Notes: generated by a model not told the origin, from the sequence alone. Counted from the stretch's first letter, positions 42,535-51,854 are shown. The stretch: 64,000 bases of DNA from Azospirillum soli (GCF_017876165.1 NZ_JAGINQ010000009.1:62001-126000); one strand, 5' to 3'. Numbers and translations are program-made.

Positions 42535-42665
42535 TGCTGAGAAATTCCCGGTGGTCAGGTGCGCAAACAGTCGGGTTTGGTCAGTGGGTGGTACTACATT
42601 CCGACAATCTAGCGTATGCCAGCGGGAAGGGCGTCTTAAATTTTATCCGACTTGCCCTCTCGGGC

Positions 42666-43922
42666 TTAAGCTATGCCGTAGCGCCGGCCAGCCTCGATCG
42701 TCAGCCCCAGGCCGACCGAGCCGAAGATGTTGCCCTCCACCACGCGCGCACCCGGTACCTCGGCCAGGATGGAAGCGCGGACCTGCGGCAGCAAGGTCGA
42801 ACCGCCGGTCAGGAACACCGCGTCGATGCGCTCCGCTCGCGTGCCGGCCTCGGCCAAACAGGCGCGGACCCGCGCGCCGATGCGGCCGGCGAGGGTGCCG
42901 GTGGCTTCGTTCAGTTCCGTCACCGTGACCGGGCGGGTCAGGTCGCCGTTGCCCCAGTCGAGCGCCAGACCGGCCTCCGGCCCATCGGACAAGGCGATCT
43001 TGGTCCTCTCCACCGCCATGGCCAGCGCGTGGCCCAGCCGGTGTTCGACTACGCCGATCAGCCGCTCGATCCGGTCGGGGGCCGCCGAATCGCGGTGCAG
43101 CCGCTCCAGTTCCGCCATGGCCTTGGCGGTGTAGAGGAAGTTGATCTTCGACCAGGTCGCCAGATCGAGGAACAGATGCTTGGGCGCCAGCAGGCCGGCG
43201 CGCTTCATGGCGCTGCCGTGGCCGAGCAGCGGCATGGCGGTGGCGAGGCTGAGGTCGCGGTCGAAGTCGGTGCCGCCGACGCGGATGCCGTCGTTGGCCA
43301 GGATGTCCTCGCTGCGGTCGGCCTTGCCGCGCCGGTCCGGGCCGATGCGCACGATGGAAAAGTCCGAGGTGCCGCCGCCGATGTCGGCGATCAGGGCCAG
43401 TTCCTCCGCGTTCACCTGCTGCTCGTAGTCGAGCGCGGCGGCGATGGGCTCATACTGGAAGGAGATGGCATGGAAGCCGACGGAGCGGGCGATTTCGCCC
43501 AGCGTCTCCTCCGCCGCCGCGTCGCCGGCCGGGTCGCCGTCCACGAAATGCACCGGGCGGCCGAGCACCACGTCGGTCAGTTCGCCGCCCTGAGCGGCCT
43601 CGGCGCGCTCCTTCACAGCCTTCAGGAAGGTGGCGATGACCGCGCGGAAGCTGATGCGGCCCTTGCGCAGCGCGGTGTCGGCATCGATCAGGTCGGTGCC
43701 CAGCATCGACTTGATGGAGCGCATCAAACGCCCCTCGATACCGGACACATAGGCGTCGATGGCCGCCTGCCCGACCGTGACCTGATCGGCCTCGAAATCG
43801 AAGAACAGGGCGCTGGGCAGCGTCGAACGCTCACCGTCGAGCGGCAGCAGACGGAATTCGCCGTCCGCCCGGATGCCGAGGGTCGTGTTGGACGTGCCGA
43901 AGTCGAGGCCGCAGGCCGTCAT
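42666..43922 (-). CDS. Hsp70-family protein (YegD-like)
   Basis: The 418-residue protein comprises only the actin-like ATPase of Hsp70: 'GLDFGTSNTTLGI' (phosphate 1, residues 5-17), 'IADIGGGTSDFSIV' (phosphate 2, around 180) and 'VFLTGGSTLLPQVRASI' (adenosine, around 370). The substrate-binding domain is missing, which is the form of YegD-like proteins whose clients are unknown. It lies 64 bp from mntP on the same strand. Confidence 0.93.
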   Translation of the reverse strand: MTACGLDFGTSNTTLGIRADGEFRLLPLDGERSTLPSALFFDFEADQVTVGQAAIDAYVSGIEGRLMRSIKSMLGTDLIDADTALRKGRISFRAVIATFLKAVKERAEAAQGGELTDVVLGRPVHFVDGDPAGDAAAEETLGEIARSVGFHAISFQYEPIAAALDYEQQVNAEELALIADIGGGTSDFSIVRIGPDRRGKADRSEDILANDGIRVGGTDFDRDLSLATAMPLLGHGSAMKRAGLLAPKHLFLDLATWSKINFLYTAKAMAELERLHRDSAAPDRIERLIGVVEHRLGHALAMAVERTKIALSDGPEAGLALDWGNGDLTRPVTVTELNEATGTLAGRIGARVRACLAEAGTRAERIDAVFLTGGSTLLPQVRASILAEVPGARVVEGNIFGSVGLGLTIEAGRRYGIA

Positions 43923-43986
43923 GGGAACCCCCGCCGTGAGAAAAGGGGCGACGCTTTAACGGGGTCCGGCCTCCGGGTCAAGCCGT

Positions 43987-44562
43987 TCAAAAGCCGAGGG
44001 TGTGTTCGACCAAAATCTTCGTGCCAATGGCGATCAGGCCCAGGCCGCCGATCAGTTCGGCGCGCTGGCCCAGCAGCGGGCCGGCGGCGCGGCCCATCAG
44101 GACGCCGCCCGAGGCCATGCCGAAGGTCACGACGCCGATCAGCAAGCAGATGCTGACGATGTCCACGTCAACCACGGCCAGCGACACGCCCACGGCGGCC
44201 GCGTCGATGCTGGTGGCGACGGCGGTGAACAGCAGCGCGCCCAGCGCCGTGCGCCCGTCGCCATCGCCACCAGCCTCGTCCTCTTCGTCGCCGAACAGGC
44301 TCTCCCAGACCATCTTGCCGCCGACGCCGAGCAGCAGAAGGAAGGCGATCCAATGATCGACCTCCTGCACGAAGGTGGCGAAGGTCAGGCCCAGCGCAAA
44401 GCCGATGGCCGGCATGGCAAGCTGCACGCCGCCGAAGCAGGCGCCCACGCGGAACGCCTCCCACAGGCCGGGGCGGCGCAGGCAGGCGCCGGTCCCGAGC
44501 GCGGCCGCGAAGCTGTCCATGGACAGGCTGAAGGCGAGGATGAGGGCGGTCGCGATGGTCAT
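43987..44562 (-). CDS. mntP: Manganese efflux pump MntP
   Basis: MntP exports Mn2+ across the inner membrane. From ATG at 44562 the protein has 191 residues with six hydrophobic segments, including the two conserved acidic motifs 'FSLSMDSFAAALGTG' (11-25) and 'ATSIDAAAVGVSLA' (around 115), which form the transport site. An in-frame upstream ATG at 44577 adds five residues. No yybP-ykoY Mn riboswitch was seen upstream; instead a 14-bp palindrome lies at 44611-44624. Confidence 0.9.
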   Translation of the reverse strand: MTIATALILAFSLSMDSFAAALGTGACLRRPGLWEAFRVGACFGGVQLAMPAIGFALGLTFATFVQEVDHWIAFLLLLGVGGKMVWESLFGDEEDEAGGDGDGRTALGALLFTAVATSIDAAAVGVSLAVVDVDIVSICLLIGVVTFGMASGGVLMGRAAGPLLGQRAELIGGLGLIAIGTKILVEHTLGF

Positions 44563-44610
44563 GGGGCCAGCCGGCACGGGGAATAAGGCGGCGCGACGGC
44601 TAGCAGACTA

Positions 44611-44624
44611 TGAACAGCTGTTCA
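44611..44624. promoter_or_regulatory. TGAACAGCTGTTCA palindrome upstream of mntP
   Basis: TGAACAGCTGTTCA is a perfect 14-bp palindrome about 50 bp before the mntP start and just after the yihY stop on the same strand. TGAAC/GTTCA arms are typical of TetR/AcrR-type operators. It may control mntP; the regulator is not in the window. Confidence 0.5.
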
Positions 44625-44657
44625 AATACATTTGCTGGGGTTTTATGGAAGATTGGC

Positions 44658-46004
44658 TTACTGCCGCCTTCCCGCGCGTAGCGGGACGGTGCGGGTACCC
44701 TCGCCTTGCGGCGAATCGGCCCTTACCGGCGTGTCGGACAGCAGTTCCTTGATCGGCACGCCCAGCATGTCCTCGTGGCTCTTTTCAGCCTGTTCGAGAA
44801 GCTGCGCGGTGCGCTCCTGCCAGGGCAGCTCCAGCCCGCCGAGGCCGCGCACAGACCCGCGAATGCCGATGCCCAGCGCCTTCATCAGGTCGTAGAGGGA
44901 CGATTCGCCGAGGTCGCGCGTCACCACCCAGGCGTTCCGGGTCGTGTGCGCAACCCAATGGGCGTCGCGCAATTGCTCCAGAATGCCGTCGATCAGCACC
45001 GTTCCGACCGGCACCCGCCCGACCAGCGTGCGCCGACGCAAGCCGACGCCGAGGCGGCTGGCGTCCATCAATTCGTGCAGCACCGCCAGCGCAAGGCCCA
45101 GTCGTTGAGCCGGCAGCAGCCCTTCCGGCCCACCGCGCGTGATCTTGCCGGCCCGCCATTCGGGAAGGGAGGCGGTGACCACCGCACCGAACAGCACCGT
45201 GGACCAGGCGATGTACAGCCAAAACAGGAAGATCGGCACCGTCGCCAGCGCGCCATAGATGGTCTGGTAGGCGGGGAATTCCCGCATGTACCAGGCGAAG
45301 CCCGCCTTCGACGTTTCCAGCAGCAGGGAAGCCACCGCCCCGCCGCAGGCCGCGTCCAGCCAATAGACCTCCCGGTTTGGGATGATGAGGTAGAGCAGCG
45401 TGCAGCCGATCAGCTGAAGCACGAAGGGCAGCACCGCGCCGATGCCCACCAGCGGGTCGGTGAAGTCCTCCAGATGCGCGAACTGCAACGCGGCCCACAG
45501 CGTGCTGGACAGCGACAGGCTGGCCCCGGCGAACAGGGGCGTCAGCGACACCACCGCCCAGAAGGACAGGATGCGCGTGATGTAGGAACGCGGCTCCTTC
45601 ACCCGCCAGACGGTGGCGAAGGAGCCCTCGATGGTCCAGATCAGCAGCACCGCCGAAACGGCCAGCCCGACGACGCCGAAGATCGGCATCTGCCCGGCGT
45701 TGGCCATGAAGGCGCCGAGATATTCCAGGATCGCGTCGCCGATCTCCGGCACCAGATTCTTGAAGATGACCGTCTGGATTCGCGTCTGCAACGCGCCGAA
45801 GGCCGGAAAGGCCGAGAAGATGGCGAAACCGATGGTCATCATCGGCACCATCGCCAGCAGCGACGTGTAGGTCAGCGACGCCGCCGTCTGGAAACAATTG
45901 TCGTTGTAGAAGCGGACCGCCGAATAGGCGATGAAGCTCCAGGCCTCCCGAATGCGGGCGAGCACGCGGCGGGGCTTCGGCGTCCACCGTTCAGTTGCGG
46001 CCAT
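44658..46004 (-). CDS. YihY/BrkB-family inner-membrane protein
   Basis: The 448-residue protein has six membrane segments in its first 280 residues, with family signatures 'QTAASLTYTSLLAMVPMMTI' (38-57) and 'IYGALATVPIFLFWLYIAWS' (around 240). The C-terminal 170 residues form a soluble extension ('LGVGLRRRTLVGRVPVG') longer than in E. coli YihY. The family was once misnamed as ribonuclease BN; its real role is unknown. It is divergent from fabI. Confidence 0.9.
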   Translation of the reverse strand: MAATERWTPKPRRVLARIREAWSFIAYSAVRFYNDNCFQTAASLTYTSLLAMVPMMTIGFAIFSAFPAFGALQTRIQTVIFKNLVPEIGDAILEYLGAFMANAGQMPIFGVVGLAVSAVLLIWTIEGSFATVWRVKEPRSYITRILSFWAVVSLTPLFAGASLSLSSTLWAALQFAHLEDFTDPLVGIGAVLPFVLQLIGCTLLYLIIPNREVYWLDAACGGAVASLLLETSKAGFAWYMREFPAYQTIYGALATVPIFLFWLYIAWSTVLFGAVVTASLPEWRAGKITRGGPEGLLPAQRLGLALAVLHELMDASRLGVGLRRRTLVGRVPVGTVLIDGILEQLRDAHWVAHTTRNAWVVTRDLGESSLYDLMKALGIGIRGSVRGLGGLELPWQERTAQLLEQAEKSHEDMLGVPIKELLSDTPVRADSPQGEGTRTVPLRAGRRQ

Positions 46005-46027
46005 GGAACGCCTCCCGCCCTGGGTTC

Positions 46028-46054
46028 ACCGGATCGCTTTTGACCGGATCGGTC
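46028..46054 (+). promoter_or_regulatory. Repeated ACCGGATCG motif in the fabI-yihY intergenic region
   Basis: ACCGGATCG occurs at 46028-46036 and 46043-46051 (15-bp spacing), and the second copy is part of the imperfect palindrome GACCG-GAT-CGGTC (46042-46054). The site sits about 60-80 bp before the fabI start and could be an operator for the divergent genes. Function inferred. Confidence 0.4.
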
Positions 46055-46110
46055 TTTCGTGTAGGATGCCGCCCACTTTTCAAAGCATAGCAGTGATTCA
46101 CGAGGTTCCG

Positions 46111-46959
46111 ATGTCCAACCCGAAGCCGCTCATGGACGGCAAGCGTGGCCTGATCATGGGTGTGGCGAACGACCGTTCGATCGCCTGGGGAATTGCGTCC
46201 ACCCTGGCGCAGCACGGCGCCGAGCTGGCCTTCACCTACCAGGGCGACGCCCTGCTGAAGCGCGTGAAGCCGCTGGCCGATCAGGTGGGCTCGCGTCTGG
46301 TGCTGCCGTGCGACGTGACCGACGAGGCCAGCATCGACGCGACCTTCGCCGCCATCGAAGCGGAATGGGGAAAGCTGGACTTCGTGGTTCATGCGATCGC
46401 GTTTTCCGACAAGAGCGAACTGGACGGTCTCTACCTCAACACAACGCGGAGCAACTTCCTCCGCACGATGGACGTCTCCTGCTACTCCTTCACCGCGGTG
46501 GCGCAGCGCGCCGTGCCGCTGATGACGGAAGGCGGCAGCCTGCTGACGCTGTCCTACTATGGCGCCGAACGCGTCATGCCGCACTATAATGTGATGGGCG
46601 TGGCGAAGGCGGCCCTCGAGGCCAGTGTGCGCTACCTCGCTGTCGATTTGGGCGGGAAGGACATCCGCGTCAATGCCATCTCGGCGGGTCCCATCAAGAC
46701 CCTGGCGGCGAGCGGCATCGGCGATTTCCGCTATATCCTGAAGTGGAACGAGCTGAACGCGCCGCTGAAGCGCAACGTCACCATCGGCGAGGTCGGCGGC
46801 GCCGGCCTGTTCCTGCTGAGCGATCTCGGCACCGGCGTGACCGGCGAGGTGATGCACGTCGACGCCGGTTACCACACCGTCGGCATGGTCGCGGTCGACG
46901 CGGCGGCCGAGGTCGGGCAGCTGCTGGGTTCGCTCGGCGCCGGCGCGACGAAGGGTTGA
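46111..46959 (+). CDS. fabI: Enoyl-[acyl-carrier-protein] reductase (NADH)
   Basis: FabI performs the last reduction in each round of fatty acid elongation and is the triclosan target. The 282 residues show the Rossmann start 'GKRGLIMGVANDRSIAWGIA' (10-29) and the catalytic Tyr-x6-Lys 'YGAERVMPHYNVMGVAKAA' (Tyr about 158, Lys about 165). 'ISAGPIKTLAASGI' is the substrate-loop signature. GAGG lies 6 nt before the ATG. A strong intrinsic terminator follows. Confidence 0.97.
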   Translation: MSNPKPLMDGKRGLIMGVANDRSIAWGIASTLAQHGAELAFTYQGDALLKRVKPLADQVGSRLVLPCDVTDEASIDATFAAIEAEWGKLDFVVHAIAFSDKSELDGLYLNTTRSNFLRTMDVSCYSFTAVAQRAVPLMTEGGSLLTLSYYGAERVMPHYNVMGVAKAALEASVRYLAVDLGGKDIRVNAISAGPIKTLAASGIGDFRYILKWNELNAPLKRNVTIGEVGGAGLFLLSDLGTGVTGEVMHVDAGYHTVGMVAVDAAAEVGQLLGSLGAGATKG

Positions 46960-46970
46960 TAAACGGAAAG

Positions 46971-47012
46971 GTGGCGAGCGGGAAATATTGTTGCGACCCG
47001 CTTGCCACTTTT
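46971..47012 (+). terminator. Intrinsic terminator after fabI
   Basis: GTGGCGAGCGGG (46971-46982) pairs with CCCGCTTGCCAC (46997-47008) with one G-T, followed by TTTT. It lies 11 bp after the fabI stop. Confidence 0.8.
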
Positions 47013-47037
47013 GATCGATGCGAACATTAAACATTCG

Positions 47038-47065
47038 TTGACGTAACCTGCCGTCCAACTATCCT
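47038..47065 (+). promoter_or_regulatory. Sigma70-type promoter for the 47100 gene
   Basis: TTGACG (47038-47043) and TATCCT (47060-47065) are separated by 16 bp and lie 35 bp before the ATG, right after the fabI terminator. This is a good candidate promoter. Confidence 0.6.
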
Positions 47066-47099
47066 CCGCGCCCGAGATTTGGTGGGGAGTGGTGGTTCG

Positions 47100-48260
47100 A
47101 TGAGGGCTAAACGGCATTCGGATTCGGTGTCCCCGATCCTGGAGCAGATCCTGTACGGCGGCTCCAGCGTGTCGATGAACCTGATCGCGATCACGCGCAA
47201 CATCCCGCCGGAAAACCGTCTGTTCAAGGCGCAGGGCCTGAACAAGGCCATCCTGTTCAAGTACCCGAACTTCGACGAACGGGCCGACGAATACGCCAAC
47301 CCCATCGTCGAGGACGAGGATGGCGAGGGCGGCAGCCGCCCGGTCGAAACGGGCATCTACGTCCCGCACAGCGCCGACCATCCGGAAGGCGGCGGCGTCG
47401 CCATCTACCTGCGGGCGCGCAACAGCGACGTTCTGCTGGCCGAGCAGTTCGGGCTGACCGCCGAGGCGGGCGAGGCGATGGCCGCCGACATGCGGACGCT
47501 GTCGCTGATCGACAGCATCCCGTCGCTGGACGCCTTCCTGCTGAAGACCTGCTTCGAGGCGGAAAAGGTCAACGCCGATCCGCGCCATTGGCTGATCAGC
47601 GACGAGGAGGATGCACAGCTCCGCCGCCTGATCCGCCAGCGCATCGAGCCCATCGTCCGCAAAGCCATCGACGGCGGCGGCACCAGTTCCCAGGGCATCG
47701 AGCGGTTCCTGGAGGCCATCTGGAACCCGAACATGGAAGAAGCCGGCCTGTTCGTGTCGGCCTTCGGCATCGAACGCAGCGAGGCCGATGCCATCTTCAG
47801 CGCCTGGAAGGGCACGACCTTCTACGAATACCAGCTGCGCCGCATCGCGCCGCGCGCGCGCACCATCCTGAACTGGCTGAAGTCGCGGGACTGCATCCCC
47901 GTCGATATCCGCATGCACAAGCCCTACGAAACCCAGCTTCTCATGCACATCGAAAAGGTGGGCAAGCTGCTGGAAACCACGCTGATGGACATCCGGCAAA
48001 TCCTGGCGGAATACGAGGCGAGCTTCACTGCCTTCATGAACGGCCAGCCTGAACCCTTCCGCGACTATCTGCGCAAGATCCGCATGCGTTACTGGCTGCT
48101 GGGCTACTGCGTGTCGGCGCTAACCAGCGTGGCGCATCTGGACGCCCGCTGCATGAAGAACAACCCGTCGCGCAAGCTGTATTTCGAAATGGTCCAGAAG
48201 CTACTGCGCCAGTTCGAGGTCGCGCTGGACCGCCGCCGCGAACAGAAGGGCGCGTTCTGA
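47100..48260 (+). CDS. Conserved-looking hypothetical protein (386 residues)
   Basis: The family is not recognised. The 386-residue protein lacks a signal peptide and membrane segments. The N-terminal part contains '[20 protein letters not shown]'; a central acidic segment '[17 protein letters not shown]' is followed by a mainly helical remainder rich in charged residues, ending '[14 protein letters not shown]'. The ATG at 47100 lies downstream of a GGGGAG and its own promoter, and codon use matches its neighbours. It precedes aroC by 76 bp. Confidence 0.75.
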   Translation: MRAKRHSDSVSPILEQILYGGSSVSMNLIAITRNIPPENRLFKAQGLNKAILFKYPNFDERADEYANPIVEDEDGEGGSRPVETGIYVPHSADHPEGGGVAIYLRARNSDVLLAEQFGLTAEAGEAMAADMRTLSLIDSIPSLDAFLLKTCFEAEKVNADPRHWLISDEEDAQLRRLIRQRIEPIVRKAIDGGGTSSQGIERFLEAIWNPNMEEAGLFVSAFGIERSEADAIFSAWKGTTFYEYQLRRIAPRARTILNWLKSRDCIPVDIRMHKPYETQLLMHIEKVGKLLETTLMDIRQILAEYEASFTAFMNGQPEPFRDYLRKIRMRYWLLGYCVSALTSVAHLDARCMKNNPSRKLYFEMVQKLLRQFEVALDRRREQKGAF

Positions 48261-48336
48261 CCTTTCCCACTCGGCGCGCTTGACGCGCCGCCGGAAAGGC
48301 CGCAAGAAACCGGCTCTGTCTTTTGGCGAGGAAACC

Positions 48337-49413
48337 ATGGCCGGCAACAGCTTCGGAACGCTCTTCCGCTTCACCACCTGGGGCGAGAGCCATGGGCCGG
48401 CCATCGGCGTGGTGGTGGACGGCTGCCCGTCGCTGCTGCCGCTGACCGAGGCCGACATCCAGCCCTGGCTGGACAAGCGCCGTCCCGGCCAGTCGAAATA
48501 CACGACGCAGCGGCAGGAACCGGATCAGGTCAAGATCCTCTCCGGCGTGTTCGAGGGCAAGACCACCGGCACGCCGATCTCGCTGATGATCGAGAACACC
48601 GACCAGCGGTCCAAGGACTATGGCGACATCGCCGCCAAGTTCCGGCCGGGTCACGCTGACTACACCTATTGGAAGAAGTACGGCATCCGCGACTATCGCG
48701 GCGGCGGCCGGTCCTCCGCGCGCGAGACGGCCTGCCGCGTGGCGGCCGGCGCGGTGGCTCGCAGGATCCTGGGCGACAGCATCACCGTGCGCGGCGCGCT
48801 GGTGCAGATGGGACCGCACAAGATTGACCGCAGCCGCTGGGACTGGGCAGAGGTGGACAACAATCCCTTCTTCTGCCCGGACACGGAGACGGCGGCGCAA
48901 TGGGCCGACTATCTCGACGGCATCCGCAAGAGCGGCTCCTCCATCGGTGCGGTGGTCGAGCTGGTGGCGTCCGGCGTCCCGGTAGGCCTGGGCGATCCGC
49001 TTTACGACAAGCTGGACAGCGATTTGGCCTGCGCGATGATGACCATCAACGCGGTCAAGGGCGTGGAGATAGGCAACGGCTTCGAGGCCGCATCGCTGAC
49101 CGGCGAGGCCAACGCCGACGAGATGCGCGCCGGTCCAAATGGTGAGCCGCTGTTCCTGTCCAATCACGCGGGCGGCATCCTGGGCGGCATCTCCACCGGG
49201 CAGGACGTCGTCGTGCGCTTCGCGGTGAAGCCGACCAGTTCCATCCTCACCCCGCGCAAGACCGTGGACATCGAAGGGCACGACGCCGACATCCTGACCA
49301 AGGGCCGTCACGACCCCTGCGTCGGTATCCGCGCGGTGCCGGTGGGCGAGGCGATGATGGCCTGCGTCCTGGCCGACCATCTGTTGCGCCATCGGGCCTA
49401 CACGCGCGGCTGA
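48337..49413 (+). CDS. aroC: Chorismate synthase
   Basis: AroC converts 5-enolpyruvylshikimate-3-phosphate to chorismate, the end of the shikimate pathway, using reduced FMN. The 358 residues carry '[20 protein letters not shown]', '[19 protein letters not shown]' (about 125-143) and '[17 protein letters not shown]' (about 268-284). The ATG at 48337 follows GAGGA; an in-frame upstream start at 48280 adds an arginine-rich stretch without support. Confidence 0.97.
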   Translation: MAGNSFGTLFRFTTWGESHGPAIGVVVDGCPSLLPLTEADIQPWLDKRRPGQSKYTTQRQEPDQVKILSGVFEGKTTGTPISLMIENTDQRSKDYGDIAAKFRPGHADYTYWKKYGIRDYRGGGRSSARETACRVAAGAVARRILGDSITVRGALVQMGPHKIDRSRWDWAEVDNNPFFCPDTETAAQWADYLDGIRKSGSSIGAVVELVASGVPVGLGDPLYDKLDSDLACAMMTINAVKGVEIGNGFEAASLTGEANADEMRAGPNGEPLFLSNHAGGILGGISTGQDVVVRFAVKPTSSILTPRKTVDIEGHDADILTKGRHDPCVGIRAVPVGEAMMACVLADHLLRHRAYTRG

Positions 49414-49448
49414 ACATCCTGTAGCTTGCCGACCCGCAGGGGAAACTG

Positions 49449-50021
49449 ATGCGGGGGCGGATTGCGATGTCGCGGGGGTGGCGCGTTGGGCTGTTTCTGG
49501 TCGGTGCGGTGATTTTGGCGGGTCCTGTCCAGGCGCAGGCCGGGACAAGGCCGTTCCAGGAATATGCGGAGACGCACAAGGACTGGAAACTCTACTGCCA
49601 AATCTGGACCGCGAATCCGCGCGTGGAATGCGAGCTGGCGTCGCGCAACGGCAGTGACAAAAGCTCCCGCGTCGTCTGGCTGCGGTCCAGCGAGCGCTGG
49701 CTGGACGGGCTGCGCTTCCGCTTGGACGAGGCTGGAACGGATTCGGCCAAACCCATCCGCGTCTGGGTGGACGGCGCCCTGTTCCGTCCGGAATTCCCCT
49801 GCAAGCCCTTCAGCTTCGAACCGAACACCTGCGCGGTGTCCGATCCCGACACGAATCGGAAGTTGGTGGAAAAGATGATGGCCGGCAAACGGGAGGTGTC
49901 CGCCGTCGGCTCGTCCCCAACCGGGGCCAAGTCGGAAGTCCGCTTCTCGCTGAACGGCTTCAAGGCGGCGGTGGAACGCATGGAACAGCTGCGCGCCGAG
50001 GCCGGCGCGCCCTGGATGTAA
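49449..50021 (+). CDS. IalB-like exported protein
   Basis: A 190-residue protein with a signal peptide ending 'VQAQAGT' (around 30). The mature part matches the invasion-associated locus B pattern: 'HKDWKLYCQ', cysteines in 'PRVECELAS' and 'EFPCKP...NTCAV', and the terminal 'FSLNGFKAAVERMEQL'. IalB-type proteins are periplasmic; outside Bartonella their role is unknown. AGGGGAAA precedes the ATG at 49449. It converges on the lipoprotein gene at 50059. Confidence 0.65.
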   Translation: MRGRIAMSRGWRVGLFLVGAVILAGPVQAQAGTRPFQEYAETHKDWKLYCQIWTANPRVECELASRNGSDKSSRVVWLRSSERWLDGLRFRLDEAGTDSAKPIRVWVDGALFRPEFPCKPFSFEPNTCAVSDPDTNRKLVEKMMAGKREVSAVGSSPTGAKSEVRFSLNGFKAAVERMEQLRAEAGAPWM

Positions 50022-50025
50022 GAAG

Positions 50026-50053
50026 GTTGGGCCGCGCCGGCGCGCGGCCCAAC
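50026..50053. terminator. Strong bidirectional terminator
   Basis: GTTGGGCCGCGC (50026-50037) and GCGCGGCCCAAC (50042-50053) form a perfect 12-bp stem with a 4-nt loop between two convergent genes, four bases after one stop and five before the other. Confidence 0.7.
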
Positions 50054-50058
50054 ACAGC

Positions 50059-50457
50059 TTACTCCGTGCCCGCGCTGTTCGGCAGCGAACGGCGGGTCTG
50101 CGAACGGCCGAGACCCGGCTCGTCCGGCGACATGGTCTGGTTATTAATCTGCCCCTGGGTCGAGCGCGGGTAGGGCGAGGTGCTGGCGCCGGAGCCGGCC
50201 CGGTTTGGGTTGGTCAGGGAATCGCGCGTCGGCGAGGTGCCAAGTCCCGGCTCGTCCGGCGACATGTTCTTATAGTCGCGCCCGCCCTCCTGCAGGGTCG
50301 TCCCGCCGCTGGTCCCCGAGACGGGCGGGCTGGTCAGGGTGTGGGTGCCGCTGGAGCTGGTGCCGCTCCATCCGCTGGCTCCGGTGTCGTTTCCCGTGCC
50401 GGTGCAGCCCGCGAGCAACAGCATCGCCGCGGACGCCGCGAAAATCATGTGACGCAT
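50059..50457 (-). CDS. Small lipoprotein with repeated MSPDEPGLG motif
   Basis: The 132-residue protein has a lipobox 'LLLAGC' (Cys 18). The mature part is low-complexity, rich in Ser, Gly, Thr and Pro, and predicted disordered. A block of about 16 residues beginning 'MSPDEPGLG' appears twice ('MSPDEPGLGTSPTRDSL' and 'MSPDEPGLGRSQTRRSL'), a direct internal duplication. Function unknown; an outer-membrane surface lipoprotein is likely. Confidence 0.8.
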   Translation of the reverse strand: MRHMIFAASAAMLLLAGCTGTGNDTGASGWSGTSSSGTHTLTSPPVSGTSGGTTLQEGGRDYKNMSPDEPGLGTSPTRDSLTNPNRAGSGASTSPYPRSTQGQINNQTMSPDEPGLGRSQTRRSLPNSAGTE

Positions 50458-50577
50458 CGTTTCGCTCCGCTCCCCAATCTTGAGTCTTGAGGTTCGCGAC
50501 CATGGTCATGGCCGTCTGGAATGTCCTGCTTAACGCAGTCCTTCCCGGAGAGTTCCAATAGGATTGTTCAGCTCTGG

Positions 50578-51687
50578 TTACGCGGTTTCCGCTTCGCTTT
50601 CGCTCTTGGCGTATTTTTTCTTCGCAAGCTCCAGTGACGCCAGCAATTGCTTGCCGGTCACACCGCCGTCACCGCTGATGCGGGCGTTCATCACCGCCTT
50701 GATCGCGTCCACATGCGCCTTGAACAGCAACTGCTCGTTGGCGGTCACGGTGGTGAAGCTGCCGCGCGTCGCCTCGTACAGCGACTTGGCGATGTGGGTG
50801 ATGAGCGGATAGCCGAAGATGCCGCCCTGCCCGCGCATCTCATGCGCGGCGCGGCTGACCTGGGCGATCAGCGCCGGGACGGCCGAGGGCTCCGACCGCA
50901 GGCGGTCCACGCGGCGGGCCATCTCTTCGACCTCCGCCGCGATCCAGGTGGCGTAATCGCCGGCGCGGCTCTGGATTTCCTCGTCGGCGGCGGCCAGCAG
51001 CTCGGGCGGCAGATTCGGCACGGGGTCCTTCGGCGCGATGCCCATCTTGGCGCCCAGCCGGTTGGGCAGCTCGAAATAGACGACGGGGAAGCGGTCGATG
51101 CCCGTCGCCTTGGACTTGCTGTGCACGACCAGGATTTCGCTGGGCGCGGTCATGCGGCAGTCCATCGCCACCGGCCGCTCGGTCCGCCGCCGGTCCGGCC
51201 CGAAATAGCCCTTCGCCAGCACGAAGCGGCGGGGCCGCGCGATGGCGAACAGCAGGCGGGCGGCGATGGTCCCGGCCGAGAAGGGCTTGGCGATGAAGTC
51301 GGTGGCGCCGAGGTCACGCGCCTGCTCCACATACTGCCGGTCAGCGGCGCCGGACAGCATCAGCACGGGCAGGAAGCGGTCGGGCGACTTCGGGCTGTAG
51401 CGCACCCAGCGCAGCAGCATCAGCCCGTCCACCTCCGGCATCACGAGATCGGAGATGATCAGGTCCACCGGCGCCGTGCCGGGCGGCAGCGACGCGCGCC
51501 GCTCCTCCAGAAAGCGTATGGCGTCCCCGCCGTTGGATACGCCGTGCACCGTGCCGACCCCGATGGTCCGCAGGGTGGCAGTGAGCACGGTGCGGATGAA
51601 CGCGCTGTCCTCGACCACCAGAACGGACAACAGGTCGAGCTTCGGCCCGCTCTTCGCCCCGTTCCTGTTGCCGCCCGCATCGCTCAT
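50578..51687 (-). CDS. Response regulator with C-terminal Hpt-like domain
   Basis: The 369-residue protein has an N-terminal receiver domain (15-150): 'LVVEDSAFIRTVLTA', phosphoacceptor in 'LIISDLVMPEVDGL' (about 80), 'MLSGAADR' and 'FIAKPFS'. After a linker, residues 215-360 are helical, with 'AAHEMRGQGGIFGYPLITHI', a histidine in a helix like an Hpt phosphotransfer site. It thus resembles a stand-alone phosphorelay or chemotaxis-type adaptor. No kinase is adjacent. It is divergent from the AhpD-like gene. Confidence 0.82.
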   Translation of the reverse strand: MSDAGGNRNGAKSGPKLDLLSVLVVEDSAFIRTVLTATLRTIGVGTVHGVSNGGDAIRFLEERRASLPPGTAPVDLIISDLVMPEVDGLMLLRWVRYSPKSPDRFLPVLMLSGAADRQYVEQARDLGATDFIAKPFSAGTIAARLLFAIARPRRFVLAKGYFGPDRRRTERPVAMDCRMTAPSEILVVHSKSKATGIDRFPVVYFELPNRLGAKMGIAPKDPVPNLPPELLAAADEEIQSRAGDYATWIAAEVEEMARRVDRLRSEPSAVPALIAQVSRAAHEMRGQGGIFGYPLITHIAKSLYEATRGSFTTVTANEQLLFKAHVDAIKAVMNARISGDGGVTGKQLLASLELAKKKYAKSESEAETA

Positions 51688-51854
51688 AAGGGAACCATGA
51701 TATTGAATCGTCTCAAATTATTCGCATGCCCACAAGGGAGTTGGCGAGCGCGATCTTGCACCACGGCGCAACGTGGGGCTTTGCGCGCGGTCAAGGCGCC
51801 GCTACCTTTGCTCACAAATCACAACGGACCAAATCAACAGGGAGATCGCCACCA

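Noticed and set aside
44563-44660. yybP-ykoY Mn riboswitch before mntP
   Set aside because: The conserved motif is not present on the minus strand; only a palindrome is seen.
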